64,000 nt of DNA from Bacteroidaceae bacterium (GTDB lineage Bacteria > Bacteroidota > Bacteroidia > Bacteroidales > Bacteroidaceae). The position numbers were made by a program, and so were the translations under genes. The notes under the pieces are model-generated. The model ran no database searches and was not told where the DNA came from. It saw nothing but the letters and a program-made list of their open reading frames with translations. Shown here in pieces: positions 42,161-51,159 of the stretch. Every line of letters begins with the position of its first letter. Position 1 is the first letter of the stretch. The stretch is taken from contig JAFSPM010000045.1 in NCBI GenBank assembly GCA_017442855.1, forward strand, positions 369,961 to 433,960, written 5' to 3'.

Positions 42161-43633
42161 TTACCAGCTATAGCTCAAGCCAAAGCTGAGTAACTCACTC
42201 AACTGGAAATAACTCGTACTACCATTCAATGGCACGGCACTATCGTCATAGCGAGCATGAACATATACCTTGGTAGAGAGGAATCTGTTTATAGCCAGAT
42301 TCAATGTATTCTCCCACTCTATACGTACCCATTTGTAACTGGTAAGGTAGTCAAGACGTGACTCAAAGGTAATATTCTTGGCAATATTCCACGTGATAGT
42401 TGGTTGAATTTGTGAACCAAAGTTATGCTTGACATGCTTTCCTGGATCTAGTCCATAACTGGTTTCATCCACCTCATCGCTTCCAACATAACGCATTGTC
42501 CAGTTCAAAGGCGCTAACAGTAAAGAAAAGGTGTATTTATCAGTTTTCTTTTTATAGTCCATACCTAATGCAATGGTCAGGTCGGCTGGAGCCAGGAAGG
42601 TAGATATCAGTGTTGGGTCATTCGACTTGTAACCATTAACAAACTGTGTCTTGAACTCGGCAGAAATGGTGTAGTACCAATTCTTGGCTGCCTGGATACC
42701 CAACTTACTGAATATACGCAATTGGTCAGTGTTGGTAAGATACTTATGTACCAAGTCTGACGGTGTGGATGCCAGTCCTAACTTTGCATCCAAGAGGTTC
42801 TCCCACTGAACCTTCTCCTTATCGTTATAGTTGGCTGTCAACTGTACAGTACCAATCATGGAAACACTGCTCACGCCACCCTTATACCAGTTGTCAGACA
42901 AATAGTGCTGCGAGAACTGTAGCGAACCGTTTCCTGCCACTGTCCAAAACTTCGGCTTGCGCACTTCCACCTCAGCTTCCTGTTCCAGGTCAATCGGCGA
43001 ATTGGCAGTAAGCACGTCCATCATATTACGCTTGGCATTATTGGCATTTATATCTTCTTCAATGTCTATGTTATCCACGAAAACGCCAGCCGCTTCCAGT
43101 TGGTCTTCAGTAAAGACAATAGCTTCAGGATTATTTAAGTAGAGATTCATTAAAGCTTTGTCAACTACTTTATTCACACGCTCTTTTGCAGTAAATATAT
43201 TCTTGTCTAACGGCAAGGTTTTATCAATATCACATACTGTTTTGTCGGGAAGCAAAGCATCCATCTTCACAGATGATAACTGCGCAATAGACGACTTATA
43301 ATAAGTAGTAGGAACAAACAGCTTATAGTAATCGGGATCAATTATGATATGTCGTTGGGGAGTAGCAGGGTTATTCAAAGAGTCCAATACCGATATATAC
43401 TTGTCATAAAGGAATGAAACGGTATCGTTTTGATATACATTTTTCTTCTCTGTGGGTGTTTGTCGTTGGTAGAAATACTTTCCCAATAAACCTTGTAATT
43501 GCTTAACCTTTACGGGTTCCGAAGGCATCGGACTGTCATAGGTGTAAGAACTATTGACAGGGATATTGGCCCAAACCGATGAAACCGACAAAAAAGTACT
43601 TACAAACAGCGATATGTAATATTTCTTTTTCAT
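42161..43633 (-). CDS. DUF3078-family outer-membrane protein
   Basis: A 490-residue protein with signal peptide ending 'SVWA'. The first 220 residues are polar and helical; from 'KFWTVAGNGSLQFSQHYLSDNWYKGG' (about 225-250), the DUF3078 hallmark, the chain becomes a beta barrel with strands such as 'NWYYTISAEFKTQFVNGY' and ends 'LSFGLSYSW'. Unknown function, widespread in Bacteroidales. Divergent from yidC. Confidence 0.85.
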   Translation of the reverse strand: MKKKYYISLFVSTFLSVSSVWANIPVNSSYTYDSPMPSEPVKVKQLQGLLGKYFYQRQTPTEKKNVYQNDTVSFLYDKYISVLDSLNNPATPQRHIIIDPDYYKLFVPTTYYKSSIAQLSSVKMDALLPDKTVCDIDKTLPLDKNIFTAKERVNKVVDKALMNLYLNNPEAIVFTEDQLEAAGVFVDNIDIEEDINANNAKRNMMDVLTANSPIDLEQEAEVEVRKPKFWTVAGNGSLQFSQHYLSDNWYKGGVSSVSMIGTVQLTANYNDKEKVQWENLLDAKLGLASTPSDLVHKYLTNTDQLRIFSKLGIQAAKNWYYTISAEFKTQFVNGYKSNDPTLISTFLAPADLTIALGMDYKKKTDKYTFSLLLAPLNWTMRYVGSDEVDETSYGLDPGKHVKHNFGSQIQPTITWNIAKNITFESRLDYLTSYKWVRIEWENTLNLAINRFLSTKVYVHARYDDSAVPLNGSTSYFQLSELLSFGLSYSW

Positions 43634-43671
43634 AGTTCAATTCTACTAATTATAATGGTTATTACTTATTG

Positions 43672-43702
43672 CAAAGATAATGTTAATAACTTAATCAAGC
43701 AA
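43672..43702 (-). promoter_or_regulatory. Promoter of the DUF3078 gene
   Basis: Minus-strand CTTG (TTG 43702-43700), 20 bases, TATCTTTG (43679-43672). About 40 bases before the ATG. Confidence 0.7.
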
Positions 43703-43788
43703 GAATATCGAAAAAAATCAGCTTTCTTTAGGCACTTCGGTCTTATTTTATTACTTTTGCAGCTAAATTGTATAAAAACATCATTAAA

Positions 43789-45633
43789 ATGGACAAAAAT
43801 ACCATTACCGGCATGGTGCTGATATTCCTCGTACTGATTGTTTTCAGCTACCTTAGCCGTCCATCACAAGAACAACTCGCTGCTCAACAGCAGTACTATG
43901 ATTCAATAGCACAGGTGCAGCAACGTGCTGCAGAATTGCAGGCTAAGGCCGAAGCTGCTTTGGCAAACGAGCGTGCTACAGCAGCCAAAGACTCTGCTTC
44001 ACTGTTTTTCGGTGCCACACAAGGCACAGCCGAGTTTGTAAGCATAGAGAACAATCTGGCCAAGCTGACGCTCAACACCAAAGGTGGCAGTCTCTATTCA
44101 GTGACGCTGAAAGAGTATATGAGTCAGGATAAGGTAACACCCGTTACCCTGTTTGAAGACAGCGACGTTTCACTTAACTACTTGCTGTATAATGCGCAAG
44201 GTGCCATTGAGACCTGTGACTATTACTTCACCCCCATCAACAAGAGTGAGCAGGCTGTGACCATGCGTTTACAGGCATCTGAAGAGAGCTATGTAGATTT
44301 CACCTACACCATGCACCCTGACACCTATCTAGTGGATCTGAGTATTCAAGCAGTGGGCATGAATGGCAAACTGGCATCCAGCAACAACCACATTGACATT
44401 GAGTGGAAGCAGCGTGCACGCCAGATTGAGAAGGGTTACACCTATGAGAACCGATTGGCCCAGCTCACCTACAAGACAGCTGAAAAAGTAAAGGAGATGT
44501 CGGCCAGTGGCGAAGATCACGAAGAGGTGGCCGAACCTCTGACCTGGGTGGCATTCAAGAACCAGTTCTTCTCGGCAGTGATGATTAGCGATGCAGGCTT
44601 CAACAATGCCAAGCTGGACTCCAAGATGGAAGACCGTAACAGTGGCTATATCAAGGACTATGCTGCTGATATGAATACCATCTTCGACCCATCAGGCAAC
44701 AAGCCAACCGAGATGCACTTCTATTTTGGTCCTAACCACTACAAGATTCTCTCTGCCTTAGATGACAACAGAGAAAAGGATTGGAACTTGCAGCGACTGG
44801 TATATCTGGGATGGCCTATTCTTCGCTGGATTAACCAGTTCTTTACCATCAACGTGTTCGACTGGCTTACTAAGTTGGGCTTGGGCATGGGACTGGTTTT
44901 GCTCTTTATGACACTGATTGTAAAGATTGTGATATTCCCAACTACTTGGAAGACTTACATATCTTCTGCCAAGATGAAGGCGCTGAAGCCTAAAGTGGAT
45001 GAGATCAATGCCAAATATCCCAATGAGGCTGATGCGATGAAAAAGCAGCAGGAAATCATGACCATGTATAGCCAGTATAGGGTAAGTCCTATGGGTGGCT
45101 GTCTGCCAATGCTGATACAGTTCCCTATCCTGATGGCCTTGTTCTTGTTTGTGCCAAGCGCTATCGAACTGCGTCAGCAAAGCTTCCTGTGGGCTGACGA
45201 CCTGAGCACCTATGACTCATTCGTGACCTTTCCATTCAACATCCCGTTCCTGGGCGATCACCTGAGCTTGTTCTGTGTATTGATGTGCGTCACCAACCTA
45301 CTCTACATGATGTATAACATGAAGATGCAGGACACTGGTGCCAACCCATCAATGGCAGCCATGAAATATATGAACTACATCATGCCTGTGGTATTCCTCT
45401 TCATCCTGAACGACTACCCTGCAGGCTTGAACTACTACTACTTCCTGAGCACCCTCATCAGTGTGGTAACAATGGCTTGGATGCGCTATGCTACCGATGA
45501 TGCCAAGTTACTGGCACAGTTGGAGGCCAACAAGAAGAATCCGAATGAAATGCGCAAAACGGGCTTCCAGGCTCGATTGGAAGCTATGCAGAAGCAGCAG
45601 GAAGAAATGCAACGTCAACGTAAAAACCGTTAA
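43789..45633 (+). CDS. yidC: Membrane protein insertase YidC
   Basis: YidC inserts and folds inner-membrane proteins, alone or with SecYEG. The 614 residues begin '[16 protein letters not shown]', the usual Bacteroidetes N-terminal helix; a large periplasmic beta-sandwich domain follows (about 60-340) and the conserved five-helix core starts near '[18 protein letters not shown]', with '[18 protein letters not shown]' and a charged C-terminal tail. The frame allows a TTG at 43768, but a TACTTTTG -7 box at 43752-43759 supports the ATG at 43789. Confidence 0.97.
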   Translation: MDKNTITGMVLIFLVLIVFSYLSRPSQEQLAAQQQYYDSIAQVQQRAAELQAKAEAALANERATAAKDSASLFFGATQGTAEFVSIENNLAKLTLNTKGGSLYSVTLKEYMSQDKVTPVTLFEDSDVSLNYLLYNAQGAIETCDYYFTPINKSEQAVTMRLQASEESYVDFTYTMHPDTYLVDLSIQAVGMNGKLASSNNHIDIEWKQRARQIEKGYTYENRLAQLTYKTAEKVKEMSASGEDHEEVAEPLTWVAFKNQFFSAVMISDAGFNNAKLDSKMEDRNSGYIKDYAADMNTIFDPSGNKPTEMHFYFGPNHYKILSALDDNREKDWNLQRLVYLGWPILRWINQFFTINVFDWLTKLGLGMGLVLLFMTLIVKIVIFPTTWKTYISSAKMKALKPKVDEINAKYPNEADAMKKQQEIMTMYSQYRVSPMGGCLPMLIQFPILMALFLFVPSAIELRQQSFLWADDLSTYDSFVTFPFNIPFLGDHLSLFCVLMCVTNLLYMMYNMKMQDTGANPSMAAMKYMNYIMPVVFLFILNDYPAGLNYYYFLSTLISVVTMAWMRYATDDAKLLAQLEANKKNPNEMRKTGFQARLEAMQKQQEEMQRQRKNR

Positions 45634-45636
45634 GAT

Positions 45637-46698
45637 ATGGCTGAGAAGAGATCTATCAATCGTAGGCAGTTCATCAAGAAATCGGCTTTGCTGAGCATGA
45701 GCGGTTTCATTCCTGCATCAGGGATAGCCGCTACACGTGTTGCCACTACTACTGGAGAGAAGTTCATGAACTTCAACTTCAAACCCAATGGAAAGTTCAA
45801 AATTTTGCAGCTTACCGACACCCATTATATTACAGGCGATCCTCGTTCTGAGCGTGCTGTGAAGAACGTGTGCGAGATGCTTGATGCAGAAAAGCCCGAT
45901 TTGGTGATCCATACAGGTGATACCATCTTTGGTGCGCCGGCTGAAAAGAGTGTACGTGAGATTTTTGCTCCTATATCTGAGCGTAAGATACCATTTGCTG
46001 TAGCCTTGGGTAACCACGACAGCGATTTCGACCTCTCTCGCAAGGAGATTTTTGATATCATCAAGTCATTACCTTATAATATCAATTCTACTGTAACAGG
46101 CTTGCATGGCGTGAGCAATGACATTATCACCCTCTCGAAAGAGAACGACAACAAACCTCAGTGGGTGTTCTACCTCTTCGATTCCAATAACCGCGCAGAA
46201 CTGCCAGGTTTTGAGAAGAGTTGGGGATATATCCATATCGAGGAAATCAACTGGTACCGTAAGTACAGTCAGGAGTTTACCAAACTGAATGGTGGTGTAC
46301 CTATACCATCGTTATCTTTCTTCCATATCCCCCTACCCGAATATGGCTATGCTTTCAAACTGGATAAGAATCGCATCATGAAGGGTAACTTTGGCGAAGA
46401 GCCTTGTGCCCCAAGCATCAATTCTGGCTTGTTTGTAAGTATGAGGGAGATGGGCGACATGAAGGCTGTGATCTGTGGTCATGACCACGACGACGACTTT
46501 GCCATGAAATGGAACGATATCTTCCTGATGTATGGCCGCTTCAGTGGATGTGATACGGTCTATAATAACTTGAAGCCCAATGGGGCGCGCATCATAGAGC
46601 TGACTCGGGATGACACCAGTTTCCGTTCGTGGGTTCGTTTGTATGGTGGCGAAATCACCCAGAATCTGAAATATCCAGACGACTTTAATACTTACTAA
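45637..46698 (+). CDS. Tat-exported calcineurin-like metallophosphoesterase
   Basis: A 353-residue phosphoesterase. The N-terminus 'INRRQFIKKSALL' is a twin-arginine signal with hydrophobic stretch and an Ala-Ala cleavage region. Metal-binding motifs of the family are in order: 'LTDTHY' (D-x-H), 'HTGDTI' (GD), 'LGNHDS' (GNHD), 'FFHIPLP' and 'CGHDHDDD' (GHxH). Similar to the Bacteroidetes purple-acid-like/Dcr2 phosphatases. It follows yidC by three bases and ends before a strong hairpin. Substrate unknown. Confidence 0.88.
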   Translation: MAEKRSINRRQFIKKSALLSMSGFIPASGIAATRVATTTGEKFMNFNFKPNGKFKILQLTDTHYITGDPRSERAVKNVCEMLDAEKPDLVIHTGDTIFGAPAEKSVREIFAPISERKIPFAVALGNHDSDFDLSRKEIFDIIKSLPYNINSTVTGLHGVSNDIITLSKENDNKPQWVFYLFDSNNRAELPGFEKSWGYIHIEEINWYRKYSQEFTKLNGGVPIPSLSFFHIPLPEYGYAFKLDKNRIMKGNFGEEPCAPSINSGLFVSMREMGDMKAVICGHDHDDDFAMKWNDIFLMYGRFSGCDTVYNNLKPNGARIIELTRDDTSFRSWVRLYGGEITQNLKYPDDFNTY

Positions 46699-46704
46699 AA
46701 AAAG

Positions 46705-46732
46705 CAATCTCCCGCCGGATGGCGGGAGATTG
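46705..46732. terminator. Terminator between the phosphoesterase gene and tRNA-Asp
   Basis: 12-base perfect G+C-rich arms (46705-46716, 46721-46732) with a 4-base loop; a run of seven T follows on the minus strand, ending the tRNA transcript, while the plus side has only a weak T tail. Confidence 0.88.
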
Positions 46733-46739
46733 TTGTATG

Positions 46740-46813
46740 CGGTGCGTACGAGACTCGAACTCGTGACCCCGTGCGTGACAGGCACGTATTCTAACCAACT
46801 GAACTAACGCACC
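46740..46813 (-). tRNA. tRNA-Asp (GTC)
   Basis: Minus-strand cloverleaf: acceptor arms GGTGCGT (46813-46807) and ACGCACC (46747-46741) with discriminator G at 46740, D-loop with AGTTGGTTAGA, anticodon stem CGTGC/GCACG around loop CTGTCAC with anticodon GTC, and T arm ACGAGTTCGAGTCTCGT. The CCA end is not encoded. Confidence 0.95.
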
Positions 46814-46831
46814 ATTGTTGGTTTGCAGATG

Positions 46832-46861
46832 CAAAGGTAATACAATATTTTGAATCTGCAA
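46832..46861 (-). promoter_or_regulatory. tRNA-Asp promoter
   Basis: Minus-strand TTG (46861-46859), 19 bases, TACCTTTG (46839-46832), about 19 bases before the tRNA 5' end. Confidence 0.75.
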
Positions 46862-46894
46862 TAGAAATATGCAGAAAAAAACGAGCAAAAGACA

Positions 46895-47938
46895 CTATAT
46901 CTTGGTAAGTTTCTGTAAATGTTTCTTTCCTATATCAATTAACTCGTTGTTGCGCTGACGGATACCCTCAAAAAAATGGTCATTTATCTGACGAATACCA
47001 TTGATCACTTCCTGTGCCAGGTCTAATACCGAGTTGTTCTTGCTATCGTCGGCAGGGACTATCACCTGCAGACCTGCATGATGTATCTTGACTTTCAGAT
47101 TGGCACCCATATTCACAGGATCGCCGTCATAGTGCACTACTCCAGGCTTCTCACGACGTATGTTGATGGTCTTACAGCGGAAAGTCTTGATATGGCTATT
47201 CTGGTCTATCGTCTTGGTAAACAACTGCAATGCCAACGATGGCACGTCCAATGGTGTAAATGGATTAAGGATGGTAACATCCAGCAAACCATCATTAAGA
47301 GTGGCCTTGGGGGCAATATAGGCATTGTTTCCATATTGGGCCGCATTGCCGCAGGCAATGAGAAACGCCTGATACATCTCTGTCTCATTGCCATCAACGG
47401 TCACTTTATAGGTTTCTGGCTTATAATTCAGTGAAGCATTGAGCGATTGTTCAATATACGTATTTAGGCCTCGCTTCCCAGCTTCAGCAAACTTCAAGCT
47501 TACGAAAGCATCGAACCCCACCCCACAGGTACAGAAAAACTTGCGACGATTAATGGTACCGTAGTCAATACTTTCCACATGTCCCTCGTTAATCACCTCC
47601 AACGCCTTTTGAGGCTGCATACTGATTTGCATATGGCGAGCCAAACCATTTCCTGAACCACAAGGAATGATACCCAATGCAGTTGATGTATGTGTCAATG
47701 CACGAGCCACTTCGTTCACTGTACCATCACCACCAATGGCCACCACGGCAAAATGTCCCTCTTTGGCACACTGTGCAGCAATCTCTTCTGCATGACCCGC
47801 ATATTGGGTATATTGAATCTGAAACGTATATTGATCTATATCCAGCTGTTCATTGATCAAAGCAATAATCTGCTCCTTTTCCTGAGTACCGGATATAGGA
47901 TTGACGACAAAGGTAATATGTTTTTTTTCTTTTTCCAT
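46895..47938 (-). CDS. Diacylglycerol kinase-family lipid kinase (YegS/DagK-like)
   Basis: A 347-residue kinase of the DAGK catalytic family that phosphorylates lipids at the membrane. The ATP-site motif 'AIGGDGTVNEVARAL' and 'IPCGSGNGLARH' are intact, and the C-terminal beta sandwich is present ('DGLLDVTILNPF', 'VHYDGDPVNMG'). It starts 20 bases after the TonB-receptor stop, so it may be the sixth gene of that operon, or be separately expressed. Confidence 0.9.
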   Translation of the reverse strand: MEKEKKHITFVVNPISGTQEKEQIIALINEQLDIDQYTFQIQYTQYAGHAEEIAAQCAKEGHFAVVAIGGDGTVNEVARALTHTSTALGIIPCGSGNGLARHMQISMQPQKALEVINEGHVESIDYGTINRRKFFCTCGVGFDAFVSLKFAEAGKRGLNTYIEQSLNASLNYKPETYKVTVDGNETEMYQAFLIACGNAAQYGNNAYIAPKATLNDGLLDVTILNPFTPLDVPSLALQLFTKTIDQNSHIKTFRCKTINIRREKPGVVHYDGDPVNMGANLKVKIHHAGLQVIVPADDSKNNSVLDLAQEVINGIRQINDHFFEGIRQRNNELIDIGKKHLQKLTKI

Positions 47939-47958
47939 AGTTAACGTTCAGGCATCAG

Positions 47959-50328
47959 TTAGAACTTAAACGCTACATCTGCCTTGATCCATCGACCTTG
48001 CTGCAGCAAGGCTCCATTCGAGTTCATACCGCCTTGATAATACTTCAGGTTAAACAAATTATGGATATTCACGCCCAGTTCCAAACGTCCAATCTTATAG
48101 TTAGCGCCTGCATCCACCAACACACGTCCGGCAACATCAAATTCCCTCATAGCGTTTAATTGGTTCCAATGGGCAATAAAACCTGACTGACCACTGTACG
48201 TGGTAATATGGGTATGAAGTTTTAAGTTCTTAACCATTTCCCAAGCCAAAACTGTATTGGTAATAAAATTAGGCATGTAGAGAATCCTATGAGGATGCAA
48301 TGTTGTGGAATATTCAGCATCATCCGATCTCATCACCTCCATAGAAAAGTTGGCACTGAACCTCTTGCTCTTATACGAAGAGCTGAGTTCCAAACCGTAT
48401 GTTGAATATGGAGTTGAATTCACATGTAAGAATCCATTCGCATAGATCAGGTCGTCTGAATGATTGAAAAATCCGTTCAGTTCCACCATCAAACCAGGTA
48501 CAGGGTTTACCAATTGGAATGTCAGCTGCCATGATTTCAGTTTCTCTGGCAGCAAATCTGTTGACGCCCTCAACAAATCATTGGTTTTCCTGTAAAGATA
48601 AGGAGCATCAACGAACGACCTTGAATAACTCAACTTAACATTCCATTTGGGTTGCAGGAAAATTAATGCCACACGTGGTGAAAACTCATGGATGATCTTA
48701 TTGTTATATTGTTTTTTATAGTCATATCTTAATCCGGCGCTCAATATCAGGTTTCCCCAGATATGCTTCAATTGGGCAAAGGCATCAATGCTATGTTCTT
48801 TGCCTAAATTACCTCTAAGGTATTGCGACATATCAGCCAACACTTGGTTATAACTATGCCCCAATACATAACGGACATCCAACAGTTCATAGTAGTCATA
48901 CTCCGTACCGGCCGTTATCAAACCACGATGATTCTCCCCCAGCTTATAGGATAAATCACCTTTAAACTGGATGCCTACGGTGCGGTCCTGTCCATCAAGA
49001 TAGTGATAAATACCATTATATAAACTTAAGATACTATCTACATTAACTCCTGGTATATCGGGCAAACCAATAAACTCACTAAGGTGTTCAGCCTTTTCGT
49101 CAGTCACCACATTATACCTCATCATGTCGCTTTCATCGTATTGGAGTTTTCCTCCGAGAGATAAGTTCCTCCTGGTCCAGGTATAAGCAACATCAAGATG
49201 ATGAGAACGCGTGGATGTACCAGGACGCTTGCCATTGAAGGTTGTATAATTGCCATATTCATACGGAGAAGCCGTATATCTGTAGGACAATGGTGGAATA
49301 AAATGAGAGAAATGTGTATTGTACAAAAGAGAAAGGCCTTTCCATTTTAAAGACAAGCCCAGGTCGTAGGTCGGCAGATTACCTATTCCCCCAAGCGTTA
49401 TATCACCTTCTTTCAGCATCAAGCCTGTATCTCGAAGGGGCATAAAACGCTGTTGTCCCTTAGCCTTATATATACTTGCCCATACCAATACATCCAAGTC
49501 GAAATAACGCTTTCCAAACAAGAAATCACCGCTAATCTGTCCGTAGTTACCCAAGCTGCCCTTCACCTTGACGCCATCCACATCAGCACCATTCTTGGTA
49601 ATAATATTCACTACGGCCGACAAAGCCACACCACCATAAAGTGATGAAGCAGGTCCACGCAACACCTCTATCTGCTTTATCTTCTCTAAACTCATACTGA
49701 AGTCAGGACTTGCCGTATTGGTAGTATAGCTGTTCAATCGATGACCGTCTAAGAGGAATAGAATCTTCTCCTGGGATGAGCTGTACATCGAACGCATCGA
49801 AATGTTGAGATCTTCGTTGCAATCTACATCCGTCATGCCTGGCACGAATGCCAACAGCGCTTCCTTAATGTTCCTGGCTCCACTGTTGATGATCATCTCT
49901 TCGGTAATCAAGGTTACAGGCACAGGCGACTCATTAAGATTCTCAGCCTGACTTGATGCAGTGGTAATAGTAGCACCCATACCGCTCTTTATCTTTTCCA
50001 CCAGGTCTATGAATCGCTGGGGGTCTTCAGAAGTAGTAGTATAATAAGGATTTTCCTGTAAGAGCAAAGATACATAGCTTTCGGCATTAGCATCGTTATC
50101 CAATCCCAAGTTGGCGAGAGCCAATAACCTATAGGCGCCTTGCTTTGAAGTACCCTTGAACAGATTAATGTTTTTCGTTAACAAATCATCCACATATTCC
50201 AGTCTTCCAATGGAATACGCATTCTCAGCATCGTTAAAGATAGAAAGCTGTTGGTCTGTGTCAACTTGTGCATGAAGCTGCGACATCACGCACACACACA
50301 TTATTATATAAATAGCCAGTCTTTTCAT
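47959..50328 (-). CDS. TonB-dependent outer-membrane receptor
   Basis: A 789-residue TonB-dependent receptor. After the signal peptide ('IIMCVCVMSQLHAQ') residues about 20-120 are helical, like short TPR repeats, in place of the carboxypeptidase-like domain of SusC. The plug follows ('PVPVTLITEEMIINSGARNI', 'IEVLRGPASSLYGGVALSA') and then a 22-strand barrel ending 'RWIKADVAFKF'. This is nearer to colicin-I/vitamin or siderophore receptors than to SusC, and no SusD gene is adjacent. The ATG at 50328 overlaps the histidine-kinase stop by four bases, an uncommon coupling of receptor and kinase. Confidence 0.9.
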   Translation of the reverse strand: MKRLAIYIIMCVCVMSQLHAQVDTDQQLSIFNDAENAYSIGRLEYVDDLLTKNINLFKGTSKQGAYRLLALANLGLDNDANAESYVSLLLQENPYYTTTSEDPQRFIDLVEKIKSGMGATITTASSQAENLNESPVPVTLITEEMIINSGARNIKEALLAFVPGMTDVDCNEDLNISMRSMYSSSQEKILFLLDGHRLNSYTTNTASPDFSMSLEKIKQIEVLRGPASSLYGGVALSAVVNIITKNGADVDGVKVKGSLGNYGQISGDFLFGKRYFDLDVLVWASIYKAKGQQRFMPLRDTGLMLKEGDITLGGIGNLPTYDLGLSLKWKGLSLLYNTHFSHFIPPLSYRYTASPYEYGNYTTFNGKRPGTSTRSHHLDVAYTWTRRNLSLGGKLQYDESDMMRYNVVTDEKAEHLSEFIGLPDIPGVNVDSILSLYNGIYHYLDGQDRTVGIQFKGDLSYKLGENHRGLITAGTEYDYYELLDVRYVLGHSYNQVLADMSQYLRGNLGKEHSIDAFAQLKHIWGNLILSAGLRYDYKKQYNNKIIHEFSPRVALIFLQPKWNVKLSYSRSFVDAPYLYRKTNDLLRASTDLLPEKLKSWQLTFQLVNPVPGLMVELNGFFNHSDDLIYANGFLHVNSTPYSTYGLELSSSYKSKRFSANFSMEVMRSDDAEYSTTLHPHRILYMPNFITNTVLAWEMVKNLKLHTHITTYSGQSGFIAHWNQLNAMREFDVAGRVLVDAGANYKIGRLELGVNIHNLFNLKYYQGGMNSNGALLQQGRWIKADVAFKF

Positions 50329-51155
50329 TTCTTTGCTGGTATAGTAAATGTGAAACAAGCATACTCACCTTCCTTTGAGTCCAAGTCTATACGTCCGTGA
50401 TGCCTGTTCACAATAATATCATACGTAATGGCCATTCCTAATCCTGTACCCTGCCCGGCAGGTTTGGTGGTAAAGAAATTCTCATAGATATGTTTCTTCA
50501 CTTCTTCGCTCATGCCTTCGCCATTATCTTTTAAAGTAACCACCACATCATTGCCGTCACTTTTAACACTAACCTCTATTGTTGGAACATAGTCAGCAGG
50601 AGCATATTGTGATTTCTTCCACACAGCATAGCATGCATTGTTCACCACATTCAGAATAGCCCTGTTAAAGTCTTGTGGAATTATCTGAACCATAGGCATA
50701 TTCTCTTGATAATCCTCATGAATGCTGATATTGAAACCCTTGTAATTAGCACGCATGGCATGATACGACAACCACACATACTCTTTTACAGAACGGCAGA
50801 TATCAGTTGGAATAAACTCTCCTTCCTTTCCTCTCGACATCATTAAAATGCCCCTGATGATACTGATGGCCCGCTCACCATGCTCTACGATTTTGTTCAT
50901 GTTTTCTTGCAAGTCGGCCACGATGTCATCCAATTCCTCACGGTCGGCCTCGTCTATCTTGTCTTCGTTATCTTCAACGATATCATTAAGATCTTTCAAT
51001 AATTTGAAAGACATCTTGCTGAAATTGATGACAAAATTCAGGGGATTCTGAATCTCATGGGCAATGCCGGCACTCAACATTCCCAACGATGCCAGCTTTT
51101 CCTGGTCTTTTAGCTGTTGTCTCAGCGTTTCCAATTCTTGATTCTGCGTATCCAT
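50325..51155 (-). CDS. Cytoplasmic sensor histidine kinase
   Basis: A 276-residue kinase with no membrane helix and no input domain other than a short N-terminal coiled coil (1-20). The H-box is 'LSAGIAHEIQNPLNFV' with phospho-acceptor H33. HATPase motifs: N-box 'NRAILNVVNNACYAV', G1 'LKDNGEGM', F/G2 'FFTTKPAGQGTGLGMAITY'. It resembles the C-terminal part of the 976-residue protein upstream (for example 'NFSKMSFKLLKDL' against 'NFSKLSSGLIKDL'), so the two likely arose by duplication and may dimerise. Probable partner: the response regulator at 55673-56839. Confidence 0.9.
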   Translation of the reverse strand: MDTQNQELETLRQQLKDQEKLASLGMLSAGIAHEIQNPLNFVINFSKMSFKLLKDLNDIVEDNEDKIDEADREELDDIVADLQENMNKIVEHGERAISIIRGILMMSRGKEGEFIPTDICRSVKEYVWLSYHAMRANYKGFNISIHEDYQENMPMVQIIPQDFNRAILNVVNNACYAVWKKSQYAPADYVPTIEVSVKSDGNDVVVTLKDNGEGMSEEVKKHIYENFFTTKPAGQGTGLGMAITYDIIVNRHHGRIDLDSKEGEYACFTFTIPAKK

Positions 51156-51159
51156 ATCA

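Noticed and set aside
47959-50328. SusC/SusD polysaccharide utilisation locus
   Set aside because: The receptor lacks the SusC-type N-terminal domain, and there is no SusD or glycoside hydrolase gene near it.
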